Origin: Roseiarcus sp963758335
GTDB lineage: Bacteria > Pseudomonadota > Alphaproteobacteria > Rhizobiales > Beijerinckiaceae
Reading direction: 5' to 3'
Length of the DNA stretch: 64,000 nucleotides
NCBI GenBank assembly: GCA_963758335.1
Contig: CAVWVF010000003.1
Location: 434,001 to 498,000, forward strand
This document shows positions 1-8,608 of the stretch, one piece after another. The position numbers and the translations under genes are program-made. The notes beneath the pieces were generated by a model, which saw nothing but the letters and a program-made list of their open reading frames with translations, was not told where the DNA came from and ran no database searches. Position 1 is the first letter of the stretch. Every line of letters begins with the position of its first letter.

Positions 1-45
1 TTGCCGCGTCCGATATGGTCCGGCGAAAAGAAGGGCGAGGAAACC

Positions 46-855
46 ATGATTCTGGTGAACATCCTTGTGCACATCAACTCCAGGCCCCGCACGGCGGCGC
101 GGCTGTCGCTCGCCGTTCGCATCGCCGAGCGTTTGGGAGCGCGGGTGACCGGGCTGTTCGCGGAAGAGGCCGCCGCCCATGTCGTCGGGACGGTCGCGAC
201 TTGGCCGACCTCGGACTACGCAGCGGCGGCGGAATCGGCGCGCGGCGTCTTTGACGCCGCGACCCGGCCGCTCGGCGAGCGCGTCGGCTTCATGGACATC
301 AATCGCGGCAGCGACCAGGCGATCAATCAGCGGTTCGCCGAGATCGCGCGGACCTTCGATCTCGTCATCCTCGGCCAGACGCACGACGACGTCCCCGTGC
401 CGGCCAAGCTGCCGGAGCAGGTCATCCTTGAGAGCGGCCGGCCGGTCCTGGTCGTTCCCTATGTCGGAACCTACGCCGACGTCGGCGCCCGCCCTTTGTT
501 CGCCTGGCGGAGCTCGCGGGGCTCCGCGCGGGCCCTCTTCGACGCCCTGCCGCTCATCGCCAAGGACTGCGAAGCGCTCATCGTCGAGGTCGCGCACAAG
601 AACGAGCCGCGCGACGAATTCGCCGACCGTCTTGTGGCCAACCTCGCGGCGCACGGCGTCGCCGCCCGCTACCAGCATTTCGTCGTCGACGAGATCTCGG
701 TGATGGACACGCTGCTCAGCGCCGTCTCCGACCACGCCGCCGACCTTCTGGCGATCGGCGCCTTCGAGCAGGGAACACACTCGATCTTCGGCCACGGCGT
801 CGGCACGCGCCACATCCTCGCCCACATGACGGCCCCGGTGCTGTTCTCGCATTAA
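46..855 (+). CDS. Universal stress protein, tandem UspA domains
   Basis: A 269-residue protein of the universal stress protein family with two UspA-like halves (about residues 1-145 and 155-269). Each half has the alternating strand/helix pattern; the first ends in a VILESGRPVLVVP-type strand and the second in HILAHMTAPVLFSH, the usual C-terminal signature. These cytoplasmic proteins often bind nucleotides and respond to stress; the ligand and role here are unknown. I chose the ATG at 46 because a GGGCGAGG ribosome-binding site lies just upstream, although the frame stays open to base 1. The gene stands alone; an IS66-type element begins 47 bp after the stop. Confidence 0.85.
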   Translation: MILVNILVHINSRPRTAARLSLAVRIAERLGARVTGLFAEEAAAHVVGTVATWPTSDYAAAAESARGVFDAATRPLGERVGFMDINRGSDQAINQRFAEIARTFDLVILGQTHDDVPVPAKLPEQVILESGRPVLVVPYVGTYADVGARPLFAWRSSRGSARALFDALPLIAKDCEALIVEVAHKNEPRDEFADRLVANLAAHGVAARYQHFVVDEISVMDTLLSAVSDHAADLLAIGAFEQGTHSIFGHGVGTRHILAHMTAPVLFSH

Positions 856-902
856 GACTAGCCAAACATATTTGAAATTTCAGTCCTTTGCGAGGAGGTG
901 CG

Positions 903-2649
903 GTAATCGGGGCAAATTTCCGGGCGGAAGGGGGGAGTCAAGCGTCGGAAAGTATGATTTAAGCTGGGGATGTCCGTTGATTTGGGTGATCCGCTTGAGC
1001 GCATGACGCCGGCCGAGCTCATCGGCCTGGTTCGCACTTTGATTGGCGAATTGATTGGCGAAGTGACCCGCTTTCAGGCGGAGTACGAGAAGGTGAGCGG
1101 GGCGTTGGCCAAGCTGAGGGTCGAGCATCAGGCGGTCAAGGACGAACTGGCGCGATTGAAGAAACTGCCGCCGCGGCCGCCGCAGAAACCCTCGGGGATG
1201 GACAAGGCGACGGACCGACCGGATTCGCAAGCGAACGCGCCCAAGGGCGGGCGGTCGACGCAGCGGCGCGGCAGCAACCTGGACAAGCTGACGGTCACGC
1301 AAACCATCGAGGTGAAGGTCGACGCGCCAGCGGGTTCCCGCCACAAGGGCTACGAAGAGATCGTCGTTCAGGACTTGGTTCTGAATCCTTTGGTGACCCG
1401 CTATCGGCGCGAGCGCTGGCAAACGCCGGATGGGAAGACTCTGATCGCGCCGCTCGATCCCGGGATCGTCGGTGGCTATGGCCCGCATCTTCAGCGCCTG
1501 ATCTTGATGCTGCACTTTCAGGGACAGATGACCTGCGAGCGGATTCTGGCGCTGCTGAACGGCGTCGGCGTGGTGATTTCGAAACGCCAGGTGGTGCGCC
1601 TGCTGGCCGCCAAGCTCGAGACGTTCCGCGCTGAGGACGCCGAGGTGCTGAAGACCGGATTGAGCAGCGCTTCCTTCGTCACGGTCGACGACACCGGCGC
1701 CCGCCATCGAGGCAAGAGCGGCGTGACGACCCAGATCGGTTCCGACAGCTTCACCACGTTTCGAACCGGCCCGAGCAAGTCCCGCCTGGCGTTCCTGCGC
1801 AATCTCCTGGGCGGCGCGGCCTCTTACGTGGTCAACGAGGCGGCGCTCGTCTACATGCGGGCTTGCAATCTGAGCCTCAGCCTCATCGACACGCTCGCGG
1901 GCCATCCGACGCGGCTTTTTGCGTCTCACGAAGACTGGACGAGCCATCTGAACGCGCTCGGATTCGCCGATCTCAGGATCACCCCCGATCCGGTGCGGGT
2001 CGCCAGCGAGGGTGCTCTGTGGGGCGCCGTTCGCGAGCAAGGCCTGCTCGGCCAAGCCATCGTCGTGTCAGACGGCGCCGGCCAGTTCCGCGTCGGCGAA
2101 CACGCCTTGTGCTGGGTGCACGCCGAACGCCTGGTCCACAAGCTCATCCCCGCCAACGACAAGCAGCGCAACGCGATCGAGGTCGCACGGCGCATGATCT
2201 GGTGGTTCTATCGCGCCTTAAAAGAATACAAGCTCGCCCCGAGCCTCGAGAAAGCCGAGCGTTTGCGGGCGCAGTTCGACCGCATCTTCAACCGCTCCAG
2301 AACCGGCTACGCCACCCTCGACAGCCTGCTCAGGCGCCTCTTTCGCCTCAAGGACGATCTCTTGCGCGTCCTCGACCATCCCCATATTCCGCTGCACACC
2401 AACGCCTCGGAAAACGACATCCGCGTCTTCGTCACCAAGCGCAAAATCTCCGGCGGGACCCTCAGCGACAGAGGCCGCGACGCCCGCGACGTCATGCTCG
2501 GGCTCGCCAAGACCTGCAGGAAGCTCAAAATCCCCTTCTTCGACTATCTCGGCGCTCGCCTCGCCATTCCACGCCCCGAAATCCCCGATCTCGCAACTCT
2601 CGTCAGGCCCGCCCCAAGCTAACGCCGCCCGGAAATTCGCCCCGGTTAC
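903..2649 (+). mobile_element. IS66-family element, copy 1 (single-ORF type)
   Basis: A 1747-bp insertion sequence. The terminal inverted repeats are about 25 bp (903-927 and 2625-2649), starting GTAATCGGGG and ending CCCCGGTTAC, with a few mismatches. Perfect 8-bp direct repeats, gaggtgcg, flank it at 895-902 and 2650-2657, the duplication size expected for the IS66 family. It carries only the large transposase gene and no tnpA/tnpB, as in the compact ISBst12-type branch. Two more copies lie at 47341-48790 and 56832-58565. This copy has a 12-bp tandem duplication early in the gene that the others lack. Confidence 0.95.
970..2622 (+). CDS. IS66 family transposase (copy 1, apparently intact)
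   Basis: A 550-residue DDE transposase of the IS66 family. The N-terminal 70 residues form a likely leucine-zipper coiled coil followed by a basic, proline-rich linker (LPPRPPQKPSGMDK). The catalytic core shows VDDTGARH (Asp at about 240/241), VVSDGAGQF (Asp about 368) and NASENDIR (Glu about 481), with the IS66-type C-terminal region after it. A four-residue repeat, LIGELIGE, near residue 25 comes from a 12-bp duplication absent from the other two copies. Of the three copies in the window this is the only one with an uninterrupted frame and all three acidic residues, so it is the likely source of transposase. Confidence 0.95.
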   Translation: MSVDLGDPLERMTPAELIGLVRTLIGELIGEVTRFQAEYEKVSGALAKLRVEHQAVKDELARLKKLPPRPPQKPSGMDKATDRPDSQANAPKGGRSTQRRGSNLDKLTVTQTIEVKVDAPAGSRHKGYEEIVVQDLVLNPLVTRYRRERWQTPDGKTLIAPLDPGIVGGYGPHLQRLILMLHFQGQMTCERILALLNGVGVVISKRQVVRLLAAKLETFRAEDAEVLKTGLSSASFVTVDDTGARHRGKSGVTTQIGSDSFTTFRTGPSKSRLAFLRNLLGGAASYVVNEAALVYMRACNLSLSLIDTLAGHPTRLFASHEDWTSHLNALGFADLRITPDPVRVASEGALWGAVREQGLLGQAIVVSDGAGQFRVGEHALCWVHAERLVHKLIPANDKQRNAIEVARRMIWWFYRALKEYKLAPSLEKAERLRAQFDRIFNRSRTGYATLDSLLRRLFRLKDDLLRVLDHPHIPLHTNASENDIRVFVTKRKISGGTLSDRGRDARDVMLGLAKTCRKLKIPFFDYLGARLAIPRPEIPDLATLVRPAPS

Positions 2650-3023
2650 GAGGTGCGTCGGATAGCCAAGCATGGTCGATACGCGGCGGCTGTGGCGATC
2701 GGTGTAGACGAAGGCCGGTCCGTCGAGGCGATAGCTTCCGGGCCAAGCGATTTGGAAGCTGGTGTCGGTTTCCTCGAAGGCGATGGATTCCGGGTCGCCG
2801 TCGCGGGCGAGGCGGGCGGCGAGGTGATCGGAGGGGTCGAGGAGCCAAGCGTCGCCTGTTTCGGTCGAGAACAGGACAAGCTGGTCGACGGTGACGACGC
2901 GTCCGTCATGAGCGGCGGCCCGTCGCTGGATGGAGCGAATCTCGTCGGCGAGTCGAAGCCGAGGACGGTTGCGCATAGCTTTGCCCGATCTGGTTTGGAT
3001 CGACCGTTGCGGGGGGCGAAGCG

Positions 3024-4404
3024 ATGGACGTCTTCACCAAGCTGTTCGGCGAGTTCCTGGTCTTCGTCTATCACTGCTTCGATCGGATTGTCATTCACGG
3101 CTATCTGACGGCGCTGTCGCGACCTGAGCTGGTGGTGCACTTCTTCCGCGACATCGTTGGCGTCGCCGAGGTCAGCAAGGAGGTGCTGAGCCAGCGGACG
3201 AACGACTATCAGCGCTGGGTGGAAGCCTATGCGCGCAATCATTCGATCCCGATCGAGTGGGCCGAGAAGGGGGTGCGCAAGGAGGACCACGTGCTGCCGT
3301 GGCTACATCGGATGGCGCGGCGCGACGCGTACGGTGTCTACTTCATCTTCAAAAGCATGGAGCAAGGGCCGACCTACCGCGTCAGCCTGCCGAAATATCC
3401 GAGCAAGGACCCGCATTACCGCATCCTCGCGCATCAGCGCAGCCGCTTCACGCACTACTACTTCTACATCCGCGACGAGGTGCTCGGGTCGATGGTCCTG
3501 CTGGTAGCGTCGTTCTTTCCCTTCCAGACCGCCTATTACCTCAACGGCCACAGCTTCATCGAGCAGGAGCTGAGGCGGGCGGGGATCGGCTTCCGCAAGC
3601 ACGACAAGGCCTTCCTTGCCGTTGCCGATCCGGCTGCGCTGCAGGCGGCGGCCGACCGGCTGAGCCCGGACATCATCCGTCGGCGGCTCGACTACTGGAC
3701 GCTAATCCTCGGACCAAAGTTCTCGAAGAAGGAGCGCGCCCAGCTCAATCTGTCACGCCTGTACGCCATCTCGCAGGTCGAGTATTGCCGCGCCTGAGGA
3801 AGGGACTCGACCATCTCAACGCCGTGCGCACAACCTTCCAGGCGATCACCGACGCTTCGCCGGCTTCCAGGCAGAATGGCTCAACAGCCATGTCGACTTT
3901 CCCCTCCTCCAGCGCCTTGCCCACCCGATCACTGTCGGCGCCGTCCGCTATCCCGGCCTCAAAATCCATGAGGCGCGCGTCGTGCGCTTGTTCGAGGTTC
4001 TCCTCCACGGCGGCCCTCAGGTCGGTGGCTGGACGGCCCGGCAAATCCACCACGCCGTCCTCACCACCTTTGATCTCTCAGAGAAGACCTACGGCCTCAA
4101 CCCGCTGCGCTACGACCTGCGCAAACTCAAAGGGCATGGCCTCATCGAGCGCGACGGCTCACGCTACGCCTACCGCCTCACGCAAAAAGGCATCCAGGTG
4201 GCCCTGCTCTTCCTGTTCTTCCACAAGCGCCTCTGCGGGCCGCTCGCCAACAGCCGCTTCCATCACCAGCCACACCCGCAGCACCGTCCCAACAGCCGGC
4301 TCGAAGCCGCCTATCACCGTGCCGATACCGCCATCCAACGCGTCGTTGACCTTGTCCCTGATTCCGCATCAAAGGAAGTGAAGTGCCCTGTTGGTCCTGA
4401 TTGA
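3024..4404 (+). pseudogene. Broken gene of an uncharacterised family with C-terminal winged helix
   Basis: The first segment (3024-3797, 257 residues) starts MDVFTKLFGEFLVFVYH, has FDRIVIHGYL near residue 20, an aromatic HYYFYIRDEVLG block, FPFQTAYYLNGHSFIEQEL and a helical end at QVEYCRA. A short piece, RKGLDHLNAVRTTFQAITD, follows in a second frame. The rest, from about 3855, is in a third frame: FAGFQAEWLNSHVDFPLL, then a winged-helix-like region (GGWTARQIHHAVLTTFDL, LRYDLRKLKGHGLIERDG) and LLFLFFHKRLCGPLANSRF. At least two frameshifts, and probably a deletion after residue 256, break the gene. The last 15 codons come from the IS1380 element that begins at 4356. From memory, related proteins with FDR..GYL and Y.NGH signatures are widespread and unnamed; no function can be assigned. 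Confidence 0.6.
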
Positions 4405-6202
4405 TCAGTGAGATAGGCTGAGATTTGCGAATCAACGCCATCACCAACGAGGTGAGTGAGGGTGACACAGGGGCTCTTGCCGTTCCAGTACGAAAGCGAG
4501 GCGGGCGAGGCGGGACTGACCGGTCTTGCGGGGCTTCCCCTGTATTTGGAGCTGTGGCGCGCGGCCGGACTGGAGCAATCGGTGGCGCGCCACGTGGCGA
4601 TGAGCGGCAGCCAAGGCTGGAGCGATCGGCAGATGGTGTCGGCGCTGGTGTTGCTGAACCTTGCCGGGGGCGAGGGTCTCGACGATCTCGACCGGCTGGA
4701 GGCGGACGGCGGTCTGTGCCGGCTGGTGCGGGCGGCGGACGCGCACGGGCGCACTCGGCGGGAGCGGCGGGCCGAGGCGCGGCGCTGGCGGCGGCAGCGG
4801 TCGCGCACGCTGCCCTCGCCGCATGCGACGGGCCGCTGGCTTACGGGGTTTCACGATGCCGGCGAGGAGGCGCGGCGGGAAGCCGGACGGGCGTTCATCC
4901 CGGCGTCGAGCGAGGGCGTGGCGGGCCTGTGGCGGGTGAACGGCGATCTTCTGCAGGCGGTTCAGGCGCAGCATCCGGCGGCGCAGGCGACGCTCGACAT
5001 GGACGCCACGCTCGTTGAGACGCACAAGCGGGCGGCGCTGTACTGCTACAAGCACTTCAAGGCCTATCAGCCGCTCAATAGCTGGTGGGCCGAGCAGGGC
5101 CTGATCGTGCATTCGGAGTTCCGCGACGGCAACGTGCCGGCGGGGCATGAGCAATTGCGCGTTCTCGAAGAGGCGGCGCGCCTGCTTCCGGCCGGGGTGA
5201 GGAAGCTTTACCTGCGCTCGGATACGGCCGCCTATCAGCACGATCTTTTGAAGTATTGCGCCGAGGGCAAGAACCGGCGCTTCGGGGTGATCGAATTCGC
5301 CATCGGGGCGGACGTGACCGGGGAGTTCAGGCAGGCGGTGGCGCAACTGCCCGAGGCGGCCTGGCAGGCGCTCGATCGGATCGTCGATGGCGAGCGCTAC
5401 GCCGCCGGCCAGCAATGGGCGGAAGTCGGCTACGTGCCGAACTGGGCGGGCATGAGCAAGACGGCGCCGGACTACCGCTTTCTGGCGATCCGCGAGCCGT
5501 TGGGTGAACTCGATCTCGGCGATGCCGAGCAATTGCCCTTCCCGACGATGAGCTTTCCGACGCTGGGCCGCTACAAGCTGTTCGGCCTCGTCACCAACCG
5601 CACGCTGGCGGGCGACGAACTGATCCGCTGGCAGCGCGAGCGCTGCGGCAAGAGCGAGGAAGCGCACGCCGTGATGAAGGACGATCTCGCCGGCGGGCGG
5701 CTGCCGAGCGGGCTGTTCGGGGCCAATGCGGCGTGGTGGGCGATCATGGTTCTCGCCCACAATCTCAACGCGATGATGAAGCGTCTGGTGCTCGGCGGCG
5801 ATTGGGCGGCGCGGCGCATGAAGGCGATGCGGTTTCATCTGATCGCCCTGGCGGGCCGCGTCGTGCGCCACGCGCGCCGGCTGATCGTGCGACTTTCGGC
5901 AGGCGCTCTCGACCTGATCCGCGACGCGCGCGCCGCCATCCTTTCCCTGCAGCCGGCGCCGAGCGGATGATCGCCCGGCTTCTTCCGCCAGTCCTGCAAA
6001 CGCCGCCGGGCTCGGCCGGCCACGGCGTAGCCGTGACCGCAGGATCGGGGCGGGACTCGTCAACGATGCAGGAGGGCGGTCGCCTACAACCATAGCGCGA
6101 GCATGCTCGTCTCGTACCCGCCTCGACCCGCGGCCGCGGCCGAAATCCGCCCGCTCCACCGCCCGTTTCGCCCGTGCTCACGAATTAGATGCGGGATTGT
6201 GG
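4356..6202 (+). mobile_element. IS1380-family element, copy 1
   Basis: An 1847-bp element bounded by imperfect inverted repeats: the left end begins CCCTGATTCCGCATC, and the right end read inward begins CCACAATCCCGCATC. A 4-bp target duplication, ttgt, lies at 4352-4355 and 6203-6206. Terminal CC and a 4-bp duplication fit the IS1380 family. The boundaries were fixed by comparison with the second copy at 47330-50752, whose ends align base for base. The insertion removed the natural 3' end of the gene at 3024-4404. Confidence 0.9.
4456..5970 (+). CDS. IS1380 family transposase (copy 1, intact)
   Basis: A 504-residue DDE transposase of the IS1380 family. The acidic residues lie in LDMDATLVETHK (Asp 181/183), YLRSDTAAYQHD (Asp 256) and KSEEAHAVMKDD (Glu 401/402). 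Family-typical blocks include CYKHFKAYQPLNSWWAEQG and HSEFRDGNVPAGHEQLR, and the N-terminus reads TQGLLPFQYESE. Full length with no frameshift. The second copy on the minus strand near 49-50.6 kb has a 120-bp insertion and a 1-bp deletion relative to this one, so this is the copy that could still be active. Confidence 0.95.
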   Translation: MRVTQGLLPFQYESEAGEAGLTGLAGLPLYLELWRAAGLEQSVARHVAMSGSQGWSDRQMVSALVLLNLAGGEGLDDLDRLEADGGLCRLVRAADAHGRTRRERRAEARRWRRQRSRTLPSPHATGRWLTGFHDAGEEARREAGRAFIPASSEGVAGLWRVNGDLLQAVQAQHPAAQATLDMDATLVETHKRAALYCYKHFKAYQPLNSWWAEQGLIVHSEFRDGNVPAGHEQLRVLEEAARLLPAGVRKLYLRSDTAAYQHDLLKYCAEGKNRRFGVIEFAIGADVTGEFRQAVAQLPEAAWQALDRIVDGERYAAGQQWAEVGYVPNWAGMSKTAPDYRFLAIREPLGELDLGDAEQLPFPTMSFPTLGRYKLFGLVTNRTLAGDELIRWQRERCGKSEEAHAVMKDDLAGGRLPSGLFGANAAWWAIMVLAHNLNAMMKRLVLGGDWAARRMKAMRFHLIALAGRVVRHARRLIVRLSAGALDLIRDARAAILSLQPAPSG

Positions 6203-6206
6203 TTGT

Positions 6207-6719
6207 GGCAGCCGCTTGAATTTTAAGCGCTGCGTCTGCACGATTGTCCGACTCGTTTTGTCAAGCTTCGTTCCGGCAAGAATTTAAAGAGAGGGGCTCC
6301 CGTTTCACGGAAACGCCGTCATACCGGCGCCGCGGCTTCTCGCGGCGGGGTCGGCGTACGAGGGTCGGGTCCGTCCCCGACTTCGCCTTTTTCACGCCTC
6401 CGCCTGCGGCGAACGGCGAGCCGCCCGCGCAGCAGCGCGCGGCCAGTTCCCTGCTAGGGAAAACAACAAGGAAATCACCCGTTTGGGCCGCCTTGACGCT
6501 TGTTCGCGCTTAGAGAAGCCAGGCAAAAACAGGCGGTTGGGCATGAAATTCCCTACGCGCGGAAACGGCGGAATGTTTTCATGAGAACATAGGAATTAAT
6601 TCGCGTGAACAGGGGAAGTTCATCGGGCGGACCACGTGGGCCCGACAGGGGCGCCCCGCCGCCTGCCTCTGCGACGACCGCGTTGACGTTGTCTGCGTCG
6701 CGGGCTATGGCTCAACTTC
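6207..6719. other. Non-coding stretch between IS1380 and metZ leader
   Basis: About 510 bp with no convincing gene; an open frame at 6244-6513 is low-complexity and has no recognisable family. It holds a perfect 15-bp palindrome, TTCCCTGCTAGGGAA, at 6447-6461, resembling the AACAGGGAA repeats at 8.3-8.5 kb. The promoter for the SAM-II leader and metZ is presumably at its right end, but I could not place -35/-10 boxes with confidence. Confidence 0.5.
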
Positions 6720-6781
6720 CGTGGTCATTTGAGCCGGTCGGCTTGCCGCCACGTTAAACATCGGGCTAAAAGATCGGGGCT
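6720..6781 (+). promoter_or_regulatory. SAM-II riboswitch upstream of metZ
   Basis: The stretch contains TCATTTGAGCCGGTCGGCTT, GCCACGTTAAACA and GCTAAAAGATCGG, the conserved core of the alphaproteobacterial SAM-II (metA motif) pseudoknot aptamer. It ends about 60 bp before the metZ start, the usual arrangement. SAM-II elements bind S-adenosylmethionine and lower expression of methionine synthesis genes when SAM is plentiful. The identification rests on matching remembered conserved segments and on the gene downstream; no structure search was run. Confidence 0.9.
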
Positions 6782-6841
6782 CTCCGGACCGCGCCTCTGT
6801 CTTTGGGCCCTCGGGCGCAACGCGCCGGAGAGGAAGAGAGC

Positions 6842-8071
6842 ATGACGAGCCCCCGCAAATCGCGCGACCCCAGGAGCCTGCGGCCGGCGACCCAACTGAT
6901 CCACGGCGGCTCGCTCCGCTCCGGCTTCGAGGAGACGTCGGAAGCGCTCTTCCTCACCCAGGGCTATCTTTATGACACGATGGAGCTCGCCGAGGCGCGG
7001 TTCAAAGGCGACGAGCCGGGCTTCATCTATTCGCGCTTCGCCAATCCGACCGTTTCGATGTTCGAGCGGCGCATGGCGCTGCTCGAGGGCGCCGAGGCGG
7101 CGAGGGCGACCGCGAGCGGCATGGCGGCGGTGACGGCCGCCCTGATGGGCCAGCTCAAATCTGGCGACCACGTCGTCGCCGCCAAGGCGCTGTTCGGCTC
7201 CTGCCTCTACGTCGTCGAGGAGCTTCTGCCGAGGTTCGGCGTCGCTTCGACCCTGGTCGAGGGAAGCGATCTCGACGCCTGGCGCGCGGCGGTGCGGCCC
7301 AACACGAAAACCGCGTTTCTGGAATTGCCCACCAATCCGACGCTGGAGCTCGTCGACATCGCCCGCGTCGCCGAGATTATGCACGCGGCCGGGGCGACGC
7401 TGGTCGTCGACAATGTCTTTGCCACACCCCTTCTCCAGCATCCCTTGAAGCTCGGCGCCGACTGCGTCGTCTATTCGGCCACCAAGCACATCGACGGACA
7501 GGGTCGGGTGCTCGGCGGCGTCATTCTCGCGAGCGAAAAGTTCGTCGCCGACAACATCCACAATTTCCTTCGCCAGACCGGGCCCTGCCTGTCGCCGTTC
7601 AACGCATGGACGCTGCTGAAATCGCTCGAGACTTTGCCTGTGCGAGTGGCGGCGCAGACGCGCTCAGCGGAGCGCATCGCCGATTTCCTGAGCGGCCATG
7701 CCTCGGTCGTGCGCACGCTTTATCCGGGGCGCGCCGACCACCCGCAGGGGGCGCTCGCGCAGCGTCAGATGAGCGGCGGCGGCACGATGCTCGCTTTCGA
7801 GGTCGCCGGCGGCAGGCAGGCCGCTTTCCGCATGGCCAATTCGCTCTCGATCATCGGGATCTCCAACAATCTCGGCGACGCCAAGAGCCTCATCACCCAC
7901 CCGGAGACGACGACGCATCAGCGTCTGAAGCCCGAACAGCGAGCGGCGCTCGGCATCGGGCCGGGGCTGCTGCGACTGTCGGTCGGTCTCGAAGATGTCG
8001 ATGATCTGATCGAGGATCTGGCGCAGGCGCTGGAAAAGGCCGCCGCGCCGAGGCGTACCGCCGCGGAATAG
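6842..8071 (+). CDS. metZ: O-succinylhomoserine sulfhydrylase
   Basis: A 409-residue PLP enzyme of the Cys/Met metabolism family. It makes homocysteine directly from O-succinylhomoserine and sulfide in methionine synthesis. The PLP-binding lysine is in YSATKHIDGQGR (Lys 215), and the cofactor-phosphate region appears as TASGMAAVTAALMG. The sequence YDTMELAEARF and the N-terminal RPATQLIHGGSLRSG suit MetZ rather than cystathionine lyases. I chose the ATG at 6842, after GGAGAGGAAGAG; an upstream in-frame start at 6803 would run into the riboswitch-proximal leader. Regulation by the SAM-II riboswitch just upstream supports the call. Confidence 0.93.
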   Translation: MTSPRKSRDPRSLRPATQLIHGGSLRSGFEETSEALFLTQGYLYDTMELAEARFKGDEPGFIYSRFANPTVSMFERRMALLEGAEAARATASGMAAVTAALMGQLKSGDHVVAAKALFGSCLYVVEELLPRFGVASTLVEGSDLDAWRAAVRPNTKTAFLELPTNPTLELVDIARVAEIMHAAGATLVVDNVFATPLLQHPLKLGADCVVYSATKHIDGQGRVLGGVILASEKFVADNIHNFLRQTGPCLSPFNAWTLLKSLETLPVRVAAQTRSAERIADFLSGHASVVRTLYPGRADHPQGALAQRQMSGGGTMLAFEVAGGRQAAFRMANSLSIIGISNNLGDAKSLITHPETTTHQRLKPEQRAALGIGPGLLRLSVGLEDVDDLIEDLAQALEKAAAPRRTAAE

Positions 8072-8295
8072 GGCAGAGCGCTCCCGCTGGACCGCAACGC
8101 GACCGGGGTGAGCCGCCTCCGAGCGGAGCCGAATCGTCTGCCCTGAGGGTAGGGGACCAGCAGGCGGCGCGCATCCTCCGCCGAACCGACGGGAACCCGA
8201 ACGCGGCGAACTGTCGGGCGCCCCCTTTCGCCCCCTCGCCGGCCGCATCCGGCGCCTTCTTGATGGCGGACCGGGCCCCTGGACTAGGCGATTTT

Positions 8296-8512
8296 TTCCC
8301 TGTTCTCCCTTGTTTTCGAGCGAAAAACAAGGCTGGCAGCGCGCCCGTCGCGCCGGGTTCCGCCAGAAAGGGGTTTATTTCAGATGGTTGCGCTACAACC
8401 CGCGAGTGATAAACTAGCTCCTAGTGTAAAAATAACAGGGAAAATTGTTTCCCTGTTCCGGACAGGAACAGGGAATGCTCCGGACCGGAACAGGGAATGC
8501 GACAGCCGGAAC
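8296..8512. repeat. Cluster of AACAGGGAA-type palindromes and tandem repeats
   Basis: In the 537-bp gap between metZ and the convergent yidB-like gene there is a hairpin with CCTTGTTTT and AAAACAAGG arms (8308-8332) and a perfect palindrome at 8434-8457 (10-bp arms AACAGGGAAA / TTTCCCTGTT, 4-base loop). Two to three tandem units of about 22 bp containing CCGGAACAGGGAATGC follow (8456-8512). The remaining bases (8072-8295, 8513-8608) show no gene; open frames crossing this area are low-complexity. Related half-sites occur at 6447-6461 and 18798-18855. Confidence 0.6.
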
Positions 8513-8608
8513 AGGGCGACGGCGAAGAAGCGCCGGCCTGATTGCAATCAGGGCGCGAGTTGTTCCGGCAGCGCATCGGGCCGAAAATCTATTCTGCTCC
8601 AGAGGGTG

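Larger units (their letters stand above)
880..2976 (-). pseudogene. Small conserved gene interrupted by IS66 copy 1
   Basis: The gene starts at the ATG at 2976 and reads to 2650, where the IS66 element begins. Removing the element and one 8-bp target copy restores a frame that continues as CTC GCA AAG GAC and stops at 880, giving an ancestral protein of 113 residues ending YPTHLLAKD. Its body includes VTVDQLVLFSTETGDAWLLD and FVYTDRHSRRVSTMLGYPT. I recall similar small uncharacterised proteins but know no function. In the present sequence only the last four residues are lost; translation instead runs about 140 codons into the IS, to 2218, so a fusion protein could be made. The start is only 47 bp from the divergent gene at 3024, so the two may share a promoter region. 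Confidence 0.75.

Noticed and set aside
4441..6159. A 572-residue minus-strand open frame opposite the IS1380 transposase
   Set aside because: Antisense shadow; Arg/Pro/Ala-rich with no domain, and the transposase on the plus strand has the complete DDE motif set. The same shadow appears opposite copy 2 (48927-50756).
6244..6513. An 89-residue open frame between IS1380 and metZ
   Set aside because: Low-complexity, no ribosome-binding site, no family resemblance, and it overlaps a palindromic repeat.
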